In this document: piece by piece, positions 12,247 through 21,607 of the stretch
Layout: each line of letters starts with the position of its first letter
Position numbering within the stretch: position 1 is the stretch's first letter
Assembly: GCA_001599595.1 (NCBI GenBank)
Contig: BCHH01000001.1
Coordinates: 3,625,068 to 3,689,067 of the forward strand
Length of the DNA: 64,000 nt
DNA from: Beverwykella pulmonaria
Lineage: Eukaryota; Ascomycota; Dothideomycetes; Pleosporales; Melanommataceae
Direction: 5' to 3'
The notes under the pieces: model-generated
Told to the model about the DNA's origin: nothing
What the model saw: the letters and a program-made list of their open reading frames with translations, nothing else
Database searches by the model: none
Position numbers and translations under genes: made by a program

Positions 12247-13184
12247 ATGTTTTCAAATGTTGGCTTCCGTTCTGTAAGCTTTCCGTCACTTGCTAACCAT
12301 GATAGCCGCAAGCCCAGGCCGAATGGACTCAGTCTTACAAAGAAGATCCCAGCCAGGTTGGATTTTTGGACCTCCCTCGGGAACTTAGGGATATGATTTA
12401 TGATCTTGCTTTCCGCGTACCAGGCGCCATCTTCATATATTCTGCTGATTTCTCCCGCGTCCGACCGATCATTAAGGCGAAGATTATCAGAAATAAGAAC
12501 GAAGGACCCTCTGAACCCCGCCCAATCGAAAGCATTATCCCCATAGCACTCCTTCAGACTTGTCGCCAAATCCATGCAGAATGCTGTGGAGTGTTGTACG
12601 GGCATAACACCTTCCGGCTGTATATAAACGAGGCGCCATTTGCCCCACTCTATCAAGGTCTTGTGCGAAACCTCATCTTTACAACTGACGCTGACCATAG
12701 AATCTACGGGGATGATCTCGAGACTGTGGGCTACTGGTGGAGAAAGCGGTACTGGCCCGATGTCATCACCAAGAGCATGAGGATACTGGAGAATTTTCCG
12801 GGCCTGGAGACCTTGACCTTTCCAATCCAGCTGAACCGCCATGGGATGACATGGAGACCAGCATTTCTAGCCTCGGATCAGAAGACTAGAGAGCAGCGCG
12901 TTACTCTTGCTGCTTCCTGGCTGGCAGTGAAATGTCCATTCGAGAACGAACAGCTTCGCAAGTGTTTGCATCTGGAAATCATGCCGGCAACAGGGTTTTC
13001 AAAGGAAGAGTACGCGGGATCAAGCTTCGCCCCAGAAGACGAATGGGATTGTACCGAGTTCTCCGAGGCCTTTGAGCGCATGAAAGCCCTTTCTGTCTCG
13101 ACTCCTTCCCCAAAAGACGACCACATTATGAACAGCGTGGGTTTTGGGCTGTCTCAGTTGGCTACTACGATTATTGCTATATAA
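12247..13184 (+). CDS. F-box-like protein of the fungal 'LPRELRDMIY' family
   Basis: The N-terminal motif FLDLPRELRDMIYDLAFR is the degenerate F-box-like helix pair seen in a large lineage-expanded fungal family. It is followed by the family's second signature, IALLQTCRQIHAECCGVLYG. No function is established. The main exon is 12306-13184. A stop (TAG) lies in frame immediately upstream at 12303-12305, so a start inside the exon would lose the N-terminus. A short first exon 12247-12273 (ATG..TTCCGTTCT) with donor GTAAGC, branch TGCTAAC and acceptor GATAG restores a full protein of 301 residues. The implied intron is only 32 nt. A longer intron with the weaker donor at 12259 is the alternative. 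Confidence 0.65.
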
Positions 13185-13450
13185 GAGGCGGGGCATTCGG
13201 GTTCCTTCACGAATGCATAGGCAGCAACCGAGGCCGATCATTGCTTCATTCGCTTTAGGAAGCTGCAGCTAGCCGGTAGACCGTGCATTAGTCAGCTACA
13301 CTTCATCTCAGCGACTCCTGCTTCTCGGTCACTCCACCTTCAAAGTCACGTATGGAATCGCGCTTCGTCAACTCAATTGGATAGCGAAGGCGGAACACTT
13401 CGGCCACCCGGATACCCATCGTCGACTTATCAATACCCGCAGTCAGCATC

Positions 13451-14521
13451 ATGTCGTCCGAGCAATCCTCGGATACTCTGTTCGAAGCGATCAATGCAGT
13501 GAGGGTTGAGGTTGCTGGTTTGGCATTGAGTCTACGCTCCGCCGAAGACCGGATTCAACGTCTCGAGTCGGCCACATACACACCTTTGCACTCCCCATCG
13601 TCGCCGAAAGGCCCTGTGAAAGACTTTCAACAAGCACCACGCCTAGTATCGAGCGAGCTAGCCTCATTAGAGGCGACCACACAGCACGACGCCGACTCTC
13701 AGTCAACAAAAGAGCAACACTCCACACACCAGGTAAACTCCTGTTCCAGCGAACTTCCCTGCCATATCCGGTCTCATCTACAGCCCCTCAATGATGGCAT
13801 CGCAGCCCTTACTACCCACATCCTCAGGATCGAACGTGCCATCAACCAGTCTGGTTCAAGTCACCCTTCCGACTCTTCGGAGCCATCACTTCACACACCT
13901 CTCTCGGTTTTGCGTGAAGAAGGAAAGGCGTCTCCTTACCAAGGGCCAGAGCAGCAACCGACACACGACCAGCAATCCTCGACCCCCTCTGGGCTACCAA
14001 AATTACCGAAGCGTCGGGACGTCATGGGGAGTGTTTTGGATATCTCTGCAGCTGCACCTCGCCCAGTCTTCGGCCAAATATCTACACCACGTCGCCGAGT
14101 TGTGTCCCTAAATGTCACCGGATCGCCATTTGGTAACTACGTCGATGAGAAATCTCCATTCAGCCAGCTTGCTGCCACGCAATCTGATGCATCGAAACCT
14201 AGATTCTCGTTGCTTCCAGACAACTCGCAATCATCGCTTGAATTTTCTTCCGGTGTGTTCAAATCAAGCCCGTCCAAGCTGTCTACCAGCACCCCGCCTA
14301 CGCCTGGGCCTTCTTTTGGTACGCCGAAGCCTGCTTTCTCCATGCTCCCCGATGCCTCAGCACCAGCAGTTAGACCTTGCTCTGGAACATCAAAGCCCAG
14401 TTTCACCCGGTTGCCGGATATCTCTCAGCCAACGACTGGATCGTCATCTTCACAGTTGTTATTTGGATCTTCGTCTGGAGTATCGAACCCGACGCAACGC
14501 CCGTCTACGCTGGAACGTTGA
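13451..14521 (+). CDS. Ser/Pro-rich protein with K-P-x-F-[ST]-x-LPD repeats, function unknown
   Basis: A continuous frame of 356 residues starting at ATG 13451. Residues 12-40 form a short predicted coiled coil (AINAVRVEVAGLALSLRSAE). The rest is low-complexity Ser/Pro/Thr. The C-terminal third carries three spaced copies of a nine-residue motif: KPRFSLLPD (249-257), KPAFSMLPD (293-301) and KPSFTRLPD (315-323), along with SPFG, SFG and LFGS patches reminiscent of FG-type linear motifs. No enzyme or DNA-binding domain is visible. I do not recognise the family. Likely a disordered scaffold or adaptor; that is inference. Confidence 0.6.
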   Translation: MSSEQSSDTLFEAINAVRVEVAGLALSLRSAEDRIQRLESATYTPLHSPSSPKGPVKDFQQAPRLVSSELASLEATTQHDADSQSTKEQHSTHQVNSCSSELPCHIRSHLQPLNDGIAALTTHILRIERAINQSGSSHPSDSSEPSLHTPLSVLREEGKASPYQGPEQQPTHDQQSSTPSGLPKLPKRRDVMGSVLDISAAAPRPVFGQISTPRRRVVSLNVTGSPFGNYVDEKSPFSQLAATQSDASKPRFSLLPDNSQSSLEFSSGVFKSSPSKLSTSTPPTPGPSFGTPKPAFSMLPDASAPAVRPCSGTSKPSFTRLPDISQPTTGSSSSQLLFGSSSGVSNPTQRPSTLER

Positions 14522-14877
14522 GAATTTCGACTTGAGGGGCTTCCTCCAACGCCTCAAAGGGGATAAATGATTCGTTTGGTATGGATTACCTCCAGATTTG
14601 TAGAAACAGACTGAAAATTTTCTTTGTGTCAAATTGAGATATTTCATTCTTCAGCACTTTCCTGCCCCTTGTATGGTTGCATTCTCTTGTTTCACATACT
14701 CGCTCATGTCTCCATTCAAAGTCAATGTCTCAGTAATCTTTAATTCATATCAATTCCACGGGGTATTCAATTCAATCCCACATCTTTAGCGCCTCGTTCC
14801 CCCAACAGTTCAGTGCTGCTTGCGGCTTCTCTCAAGTTTCAACAAGAATCGTGGCTGGATCAGTCAGCATATTATAC

Positions 14878-15444
14878 ATGTTTTCGCCCCTACCCCAGCA
14901 AATCCATCTTTCAGAAAATTTCCCTAGCTTTTTCGGCGCAATAGAAACGCTTCAGCACACTCACGACGACGCCGGATGGGCTCTCCGATCCCTCGTCGAT
15001 TCTGCCTTCTATTTGTTCATGGCCATAGTGCCATCCACTCCCCGCGAGCCATTAAACGATGTACCGCCCACCGCCATAGCCGTCGGAGCTCAGCAACTCC
15101 CTGATTTTGGACCCATAGATGACGATACACCCAGTGGTTTCCCCTCTTTGATTAATTTCGAGGAGTTGGGTGGGGTTCTTCAAATAATCTATCAGAATTA
15201 TCTAGTATTGACGCCCTTGATGCACGTTACAACTAACCGTGACAGCAGCATTCGAGATATAGAAAATTAGGTTGGAGATACGTTCGTCTTTAACGTACGT
15301 GATGCGGTTGTGAAACACTTCTTCTCAGGCGCTTCTTACGAGCAAATTGTCCAGCTACTCGACGAGGGGTTCAAACATGGTATATATACTGTCAAGCACA
15401 TCACTTGCCCTAACACTAACTTTACCCCAGCATCATTGAACTAG
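14878..15444 (+). CDS. Small hypothetical protein, three-exon model
   Basis: Exons 14878-15204, 15271-15379 and 15431-15444 join in phase into 149 residues. The first intron ends ATTAG. The second is a good fungal intron (GTATAT..CTAAC..CCCCAG). Reading through the first intron would hit its TAG. Exon 2 reads smoothly as protein (VGDTFVFNVRDAVVKHFF, then YEQIVQLLDEGFKH), which is why I favour a gene. The N-terminal segment includes LVDSAFYLFMAIVPSTP, possibly a hydrophobic helix. No family is recognised, and the start context is weak. Confidence 0.35.
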
Positions 15445-15924
15445 CTATGCGTTTCATGGAGAGTATCTGGAATTGTGGGTGAATGGGTCGGCAATGTGGA
15501 ATGCAAATACGTGTCCCGTGGATAGAGAGGTTATCTGTCAGCGAGCGAGGGAGAGAGGGCTTATGGGCGGCGATGGGGAATGGAGAAGAGCAACTACCAT
15601 GGTGAGCGTGAAGATGTCGCAACTGGGTGGAGGAATTCCGTGAGATGCAAGGGGTTGGCGGCAATGTGGTTATTATATACCTTTGCTCTCTTTGCTTATT
15701 GCATGGCGATACGTTCATACCTATCTAGTCTTGTTGCGTGTTACATTGCTGCGCTCTCCACATATATTCCTACTCTAGGTTAAATACTATCCAAAAGGCG
15801 AAGCGGCAACGGTACCATATGCTTTTGAAAGCGAAACTCTTTGTCTAGTAAGGTAACACTGTCGAATTTTGAAACACATTTTTTCAATTTCAGATTGCTG
15901 GCATCCAAACTAAGTTGTCCAAGT
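15445..15924. other. Intergenic stretch
   Basis: No supported gene between the small hypothetical gene and the 3' end of the minus-strand dioxygenase. Short frames here lack starts or family signatures. Confidence 0.35.
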
Positions 15925-16908
15925 TCAATACTCGTCTACGCCGCTGCCAGCATCACCAAAGCGATACTGCGCCCAGCTCAAGCTCCCCTCAGGAAGAGTC
16001 CACAACTGCACGCCACGATCCCCTCCCGCAGCACCCGCAGCAACATAAACGGGAAGCAGATGTTCCCGGGTGGGATGCGCCTTTCTCGCGTCACTGCGGC
16101 TCATCAACGCCGACATGTTTGCATGGCGTTCCTCTGGCGCTGCGGTGGCAGCGTCTTTGAGCGCCGCGTCGAAGCTGAAAGCATAACTATTGGAACCGTA
16201 TTAGCAAGGTCTCAATCGACGTGAGGGAATGGCTCACGGCATGGTCCCGCCGGTTCCCCTAGTGGTGCGGAAATCACGCAGATTGTGCACCGCCATTCCC
16301 GCACCGATGACGAGAACGCCCTCGTCGCGCAGACCTTCTAGTGACTGCCCCAGGCGGTAATGCAGCTCCGGATCCTCGTTATCGTACAGCGAGACTTGCA
16401 CAATGGGGACATTCAATGGGTTCTTTTTCGGATCAAACGCTACAAGTCGAGTGCATCAGCAACCAAACACGGAGAATAAATGGAAGAACTGTCATGTCTA
16501 TCACGTACCAACCATGAAGCCAGCCCAGACGCCGTGGTCAAGCCCTCGCTCGACACTCTCAACTTCAATGCCGGCACCCGCTAGCCTCTCACTGACCATT
16601 GCGGCAACCTCGCGGCTGCCCTTGTGGGGATACGTGTACTCGTAGTAGTGTGGCGGGAAGCCGTAGAAATCATAAATTAGATCCGTGTGCTCGGCGGTAT
16701 TGATTTTGATTTTGTGAGGACCGGCTTGCCAGTGCGCGGAGAAAACGACTACAGCTTTGGGCTTGACGGTGGTCGTGATTTCCCGCCCGACGGTGGCCAG
16801 TTGGGCGTAGGCTGGGTGGTCTGTAGCTTCCATGAAGCTGGGACCACCGATGCCGAGGAAGTAGACGGGCGTCCGTGAAGGACTGGGCTGGTGTGAGGAA
16901 GCAGACAT
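15925..16908 (-). CDS. Extradiol ring-cleavage dioxygenase, LigB/DODA (class III) family
   Basis: Three exons (16509-16908, 16238-16439, 15925-16186) give 287 residues, normal for the 4,5-DOPA dioxygenase-like family, which opens catechol rings using a bound metal. Recognisable blocks are VFSAHWQ (metal His), HTDLIYDFYGFPPHYYEYTYP, GLDHGVWAGFMV (metal/catalytic His), VPIVQVSLY, LVIGAGMAVHNLRD and MPYAFSFDAAL. Both introns restore these blocks exactly (V-G|A-F-D and MP|YAF). Oddity: the N-terminal motif is YFLGIGGPSFM, where most members have a His (ISHGSP-like); this protein has Ile there. The substrate is unknown. Neighbours are an atypical SDR and a zinc-cluster regulator. Confidence 0.88.
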
Positions 16909-17760
16909 GGGAGTTGCTGCTTGTGTGGTGGTGGTCTCCCGAATATTGCTCGTGTATAACTAGGCAGTGCGGTAGACGAGCGGGATGGACAAGCTCACAA
17001 GGAGAATAGCAACGTATATGTACATTGCATTGAAGCTGGTAGATGAATGCGCTAGAGGCATGGGGCACCATTTTTAGCTTGTTCGCGTGTCTTATAGAAC
17101 GAGAAAAGCAATCGACGTCGTAGGCATGTAGCATTACTAGCGACCTGACAAATCCATTGTCGGATGCGCAAAATGGGGCATGTTGGAAAAGCTGTCGAGA
17201 TAGGTACGGTTCGATCTGAATTGCTTGTGTCGCACGCATTCCATATTCAACGTCTTGCATCGTAGGATCCCGCGCGCGACTAAGGTTAGCATTCATGGAC
17301 TAGGTTGCTAGCCCTGGATATAGATGTGTGACTAAACATTAATCGTATCCAATCGCAGTGCTAGTATGGAGACATATAAGCACGTTGATTGCGAGTCGTA
17401 CCCGCCGCGCGCGGTCTGGCCTGCATGACCGTTCACGCGGATCCTCGCGCGCGGCTTGTGGGTCCCACTCTACCGAATTGGGCAACAGTAGTGTGGCCTT
17501 GAGCAACGTTACTCTACTGCTGCATATCGGTCAATGTGATACCATTGTTTCTGTCCGCTCTTCGGACCCGTAACCGAGATGGGGTATATACCAAGAGTGT
17601 GATTGCAAATCATCGGAAAGAAGGCGGATAGCCTGTACGTAATATAAAGAGAAGGCATCTCGGGTCCTTCAAGTTGAATTCAGTCTTTCAATCCACATCT
17701 AAGCATCTTTGCAATCTAAGACCGTTGAAACCCATCTTTACTACCGGCCATAAAAGCACA
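16909..17760. other. Shared upstream region of dioxygenase and SDR genes
   Basis: 852 bp between divergent start codons. Contains stretches of CGCGCGCGG near 17400-17450. A TATA-like GTATATA sits at 17583 and AATATAAAG at 17640, about 120 bp before the SDR start, a plausible core promoter. No gene is supported. Confidence 0.4.
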
Positions 17761-18517
17761 ATGACAGCCAACCCAGTTGCACTTATCCTCGGAGCCGGAC
17801 CCAGAATTGGCACTTCTGTTGCTGAGAAGTTCGCCAGCAACGGCTACAACGTCGCTGTTGCATCTAGGAGTGGGAGTGACACCAAAACCGCCGAAGGATT
17901 CCTCTCCCTCAAGGCAGATTTTACGAAGCCCAACTCCATCCCGGCACTGTTCGATGCAGTGAAGACCGAGTTCCATGCTTCTCCCAGTGTCGTCGTATAC
18001 AACGCAGCGGCACTTACGAACCCTCCCGATAAGGACTCTGTTCTTTCGATTACAGCGGAGAGTGTCGCACTGGATTTGAACGTCAACACCATCAGCCCTT
18101 ATGTCGCGGCGCAGCAGGCTGTCCGTGCATGGGAGATAATGCCCAAGGAGTCGAAGAAGACATTCATATACACCGGCAACATCACGAACGTCTCTATCGT
18201 GCCCATGCCTCTAATGTTGGATCTAGGCATGGGCAAGTCGGCTTCGGCATTTTGGATCGGCCTTGTCGACACGTTGTACGCGGCCCAGGGGTTTCGGTAA
18301 GTGTTTCCAAGAAACACTCCGTTTAGGCTGCATCTAACTTACTCGACTCGCCAGATTCTTTTATGCCGACGAGCGTCACGGAGACGGCAAAATCAAGGGA
18401 ATGGCACTTGACGGCGCTGCTCATGGCGACTTTTATGCACAGTTAGCGAGCCATGAGGGGAATGTGCCATGGCACGCCACCTTCGTGAAGGACAAGGGTT
18501 ATGTCCAATTCAAGTGA
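17761..18517 (+). CDS. Short-chain dehydrogenase/reductase-like protein lacking the YxxxK motif
   Basis: Exons 17761-18296 and 18355-18517 give 232 residues, short for the SDR family. The Rossmann start is clear: VALILGAGPRIGTSVAEKFA, then NVAVASRSG; NAAA replaces the usual NNAG. In the active-site region the sequence reads FIYTGNITN..LMLDLGMGKSASAFWI, without the usual Tyr-x-x-x-Lys. The intron (CG|GTAAGT..CCAG|A) keeps phase and leads to RFFYADERHGDGKIKGMALD. Such proteins occur as a subfamily of fungal SDR-like proteins whose activity is unproven. The ATG at 17761 is the first in frame. The gene is convergent with the downstream regulator. Confidence 0.8.
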
Positions 18518-18650
18518 CATGTTCAAGCTGGGATGATGATCTAGAAAAAGTTCGAAGTTAGCTATGCAATTCAATTGTTATTGACAAGAACTGGATCAAC
18601 CACTCTCAACACAGCAGAAATGTTCTCCCGTACCTTGTACGACTACTCCT

Positions 18651-20477
18651 CTACACAAGTAATACCAAATCGCCTTGGCTTCTGAAGCATGTAGCGAGGT
18701 CGCGGCTCGCAGCATCTCCTACGTCCCTATTGCGCCATACATTCTCCATAATCTCAAGTGCCTTGCGTACCGTACCGAAGACGCCTGGCGGTTGCAGCAA
18801 TCCTACCATTCCGCGCAAATGAGCTTCCTGCGCCGGTTCCGCGAGACAGCCTGCCACGCAAAACGGCCACACCATTGTACGCAGTAACGCCGGTGGCGAT
18901 ATTTGGCGGGTTAGCAGCTCGACGATTCGGCAAACATGATAGCGCACGTCGACGCTAGCGGGCTGCCATCCGGACACAACGATAAATAGATAAACAAGTG
19001 CTGCATGGGCCCACACACAGGTAACCAAGGAGCTCTGGTTGGGAGGTGTTTTTGTTTGCTGTCCGTAATCTGCTGTGAAGACATCCAGCAGGCTGTTACC
19101 CTCTTTTGTAACAGTCACTGGATCAGCTTCAAGCCGCTGGAGATGAGATTCCAACAAGTCCTTGATAACTGTGGCGCGGTGGACCAGCTCTATGACATCG
19201 AGATTTCCGGCTCTCTTGCATTGTTGTTTCCATGCGTCCAGCACGGCAATCTCGCCGATGTGGAGCAGCGCCCAATTTTGACACCCGGTCACAGCTTCAA
19301 GATTGATAGGGGGTTCGATGCCATCGATATTACTAAGAAGACTGTGGTGGTACTCATAGAGCCTAGGTTGCTCCTGCAGCACCGTGCTAGCTATAATGTC
19401 GTCTAATATCAAAAGCGTGGACGAGAAGTGAAAGGCGGCCTGTTCAGCACTAGGAACCTGGACACTCTGGGCTGGCAGTATCGATGATGACGGACCCAAG
19501 CAGCTCATGACAGCGTTGAAGCTTGAATTGGGCCCCACTGGCTCAACGGCACCAGCGCTGTCGAGGAGCTGTCTAAAGAGAGCTAGAGCGGCATTGAGGT
19601 GTGCCTGGCAGTTTTGAAAGCTCAAGACAGCAATCTCGAAACGCTGCACCTGCATGATGCTTGCCATGATGCGTACAGCGCCGTGCAGATGTTCTGTGAT
19701 GCCTGAGCCATCGATGACCTGTAACGCCTGTCTCAGGACCCCAAAGAACTCCCTAGTCTGAGTGAGCACCGTCTCCCAGAGCACGTCGCCGTTCGCCGTT
19801 CCCTGAGCGAGAGAGAAGAAATATGAACTCTGACATAGGGTGGCCTGCCGTACTACCGGGCTGCTTATCATCATTTCTAAGATCCATGCCCTACCGCCTT
19901 CAAGGAGAGAGGGCCGGTAGAATGGGAACAGGAAGGGAAACAAGTGTTCGAGGTAGAACATGAGGAGAATGGTGTCAGACCGTCCAAAGGCTATGCTTTC
20001 GTGAGAGTCCCTGCCAGTAAGCGTGCAGTCGGCGGCACGTTGGAGCCAGGCAGTGGATGCATCGGGCCGCGGCTCCATCCCATCATTGTGAATGCCCGTT
20101 GCATTGAGGAGATCGCATATTGGAGTGGATAGGCCCCTGGGTATTCTTGGGGGCAACACTATCCATTCGCCAGTAGTAGCCTCGGTAACTGAGACGCGGT
20201 CGCCAGAGCTATGAACCACGCGCTCCCCACGCCGGCGATGCAGGTGGGCCTTTTCTTTGACCTCACGTTTGAGCCGCTCGGCCATCTCTTCCTGTCTCAC
20301 GCCGCCATCCATCCACTCTGGTTTGTTCTGGTCGTAGTGGCAAGCGATAAGGAGCGCAGCGCAGGCGTCGCACACAGGGTGTTTTTCGTCGCACTTTTTG
20401 CGCCGGAGTCGGCAAGTCCAACAACCATTGGAGCTCCTTGGTGTGCTACTAGGACGAATACCATAAGGCAAGTCCAT
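18651..20477 (-). CDS. Zn(II)2Cys6 transcription factor (Fungal_trans_2-like)
   Basis: A single exon of 608 residues from ATG 20477. The zinc cluster is Cys19, 22, 29, 36, 39 and 46 (GCWTCRLRRKKCDEKHPVCD). The linker EEMAERLKREVKEKAHLHRRR is basic and helical. The remainder is a helical C-terminal domain with the pattern of the PF11951 group (TILLMFYLEHLFPFLFPFY, SYFFSLAQG, ENVWRNRD). The ending MENVWRNRDV..ASRDL is characteristic of that group, where the regulator closes with a W-R-N-R-D-like motif. It is convergent with the SDR gene (133 bp apart). Local regulation of the dioxygenase/SDR pair is possible but unproven. Confidence 0.88.
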   Translation of the reverse strand: MDLPYGIRPSSTPRSSNGCWTCRLRRKKCDEKHPVCDACAALLIACHYDQNKPEWMDGGVRQEEMAERLKREVKEKAHLHRRRGERVVHSSGDRVSVTEATTGEWIVLPPRIPRGLSTPICDLLNATGIHNDGMEPRPDASTAWLQRAADCTLTGRDSHESIAFGRSDTILLMFYLEHLFPFLFPFYRPSLLEGGRAWILEMMISSPVVRQATLCQSSYFFSLAQGTANGDVLWETVLTQTREFFGVLRQALQVIDGSGITEHLHGAVRIMASIMQVQRFEIAVLSFQNCQAHLNAALALFRQLLDSAGAVEPVGPNSSFNAVMSCLGPSSSILPAQSVQVPSAEQAAFHFSSTLLILDDIIASTVLQEQPRLYEYHHSLLSNIDGIEPPINLEAVTGCQNWALLHIGEIAVLDAWKQQCKRAGNLDVIELVHRATVIKDLLESHLQRLEADPVTVTKEGNSLLDVFTADYGQQTKTPPNQSSLVTCVWAHAALVYLFIVVSGWQPASVDVRYHVCRIVELLTRQISPPALLRTMVWPFCVAGCLAEPAQEAHLRGMVGLLQPPGVFGTVRKALEIMENVWRNRDVGDAASRDLATCFRSQGDLVLLV

Positions 20478-21607
20478 ACTCACAATCCCGCACCACACAA
20501 TTGTCCTCTTCAGCTATAGTGGCGTTGTAGCTAAGGTTCGACTCGCCAAAACATGTGGAATAAAGATAATAAAAATGGAATCTCCAAGTTGCCGAAGGGA
20601 AATTGTTTAATTCGGTGCCTTCAGAAAAGTAGGAAAAAGGGATGTAGTCAAGGCGCGCGGGGTTCTCCCTCTAAGTATATATGTAAGCAGATACTTGCGC
20701 TCACGTGCGCTAAGTGAGCCCGTGCGTAGACTACAGGCAAAGCACAACGAGCTTGCCAGTGAGTTCATGAAATCATATTCCAAATTGTCTCCAGTCCAAG
20801 ATATTATGGTACGCATTCATTCGCCAGCTTACACCAAGCCACCCGCAAGCAAAGACACCGTCCAGCCTCCAAAACCCTCCACGCACACCTATTCCTCCCC
20901 CCTCACCCTCTTGCTCATCCTCACTTCCCCTCTCATCTCATCGTCTCCCATGACTTTCCCCCTCTCCATCTCCCGTTTTATATCCGTCCTCTCCCTACTC
21001 TCCGGCCACTGCACATACCCCACCCTTCCCTCTTCCCCTACTCCCCAATGCCCCTTCCTACCATCTTCGTTTTATCCTTCGCCCGTTCGTCAACTTCGAT
21101 GCCCTCACTCACCGCACCAACACTGTCAATAAATCCGCCCGCGGGATCGCACTCCTCGAATATCGGGGACAAAATTTTGTTGATCTCATTTATGGAGGTA
21201 TGGACGTGCCATTTTGGGTAGGGGAAGGGGGAGGGAACGAAGGGGTATCGGGTAGGTCGTGGAGGCGGAGTTGGGCGATGTTGCAGAGGTGGGTATGACA
21301 AAAGTGGGTGTGGCAGAGGTGGGCGTGGCAGAGATGGCGTGGTCGCGGAGCCGCTTGGACAATTGGCGTTTTGAGATGATACGTATGTGCGTGGGTGGTA
21401 ACTGTGAGCATGAAAATGCGGTGGAGATGCTTGCTTTGTTCTCTGCCGGATTGTGACACCTAATGGGCAACGGGACTACGTGAGAAAAGGATTCCCCTGC
21501 ATGGGCTTGGAATGTGGAGGCCAGGAATGAAGAAGGATGTTTCACATCGAGAATGTATATTCAGATGCCGCGCATATACTCGTTGCATTCGTAAAGTTTT
21601 CGCATAT
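20478..21607. other. Intergenic region, C/T-rich, with a minisatellite
   Basis: 1.1 kb between the regulator start and the 3' end of RRB1. Positions 20860-21120 are strongly pyrimidine-rich (CCTCCCCCCTCACCC-like). A 15-bp tandem repeat follows at 21283-21342. No gene is supported. Confidence 0.45.
21283..21342 (+). repeat. 15-bp minisatellite, four units
   Basis: Units resembling GCAGAGGTGGGYRTG follow each other at 21283, 21298, 21313 and 21328; the second and fourth have diverged. The plus-strand translation gives repeated VGVAE. Confidence 0.75.

Noticed and set aside
21038..21301. Proline-rich minus-strand frame
   Set aside because: Generated by pyrimidine-rich DNA and the minisatellite; no coding signature.
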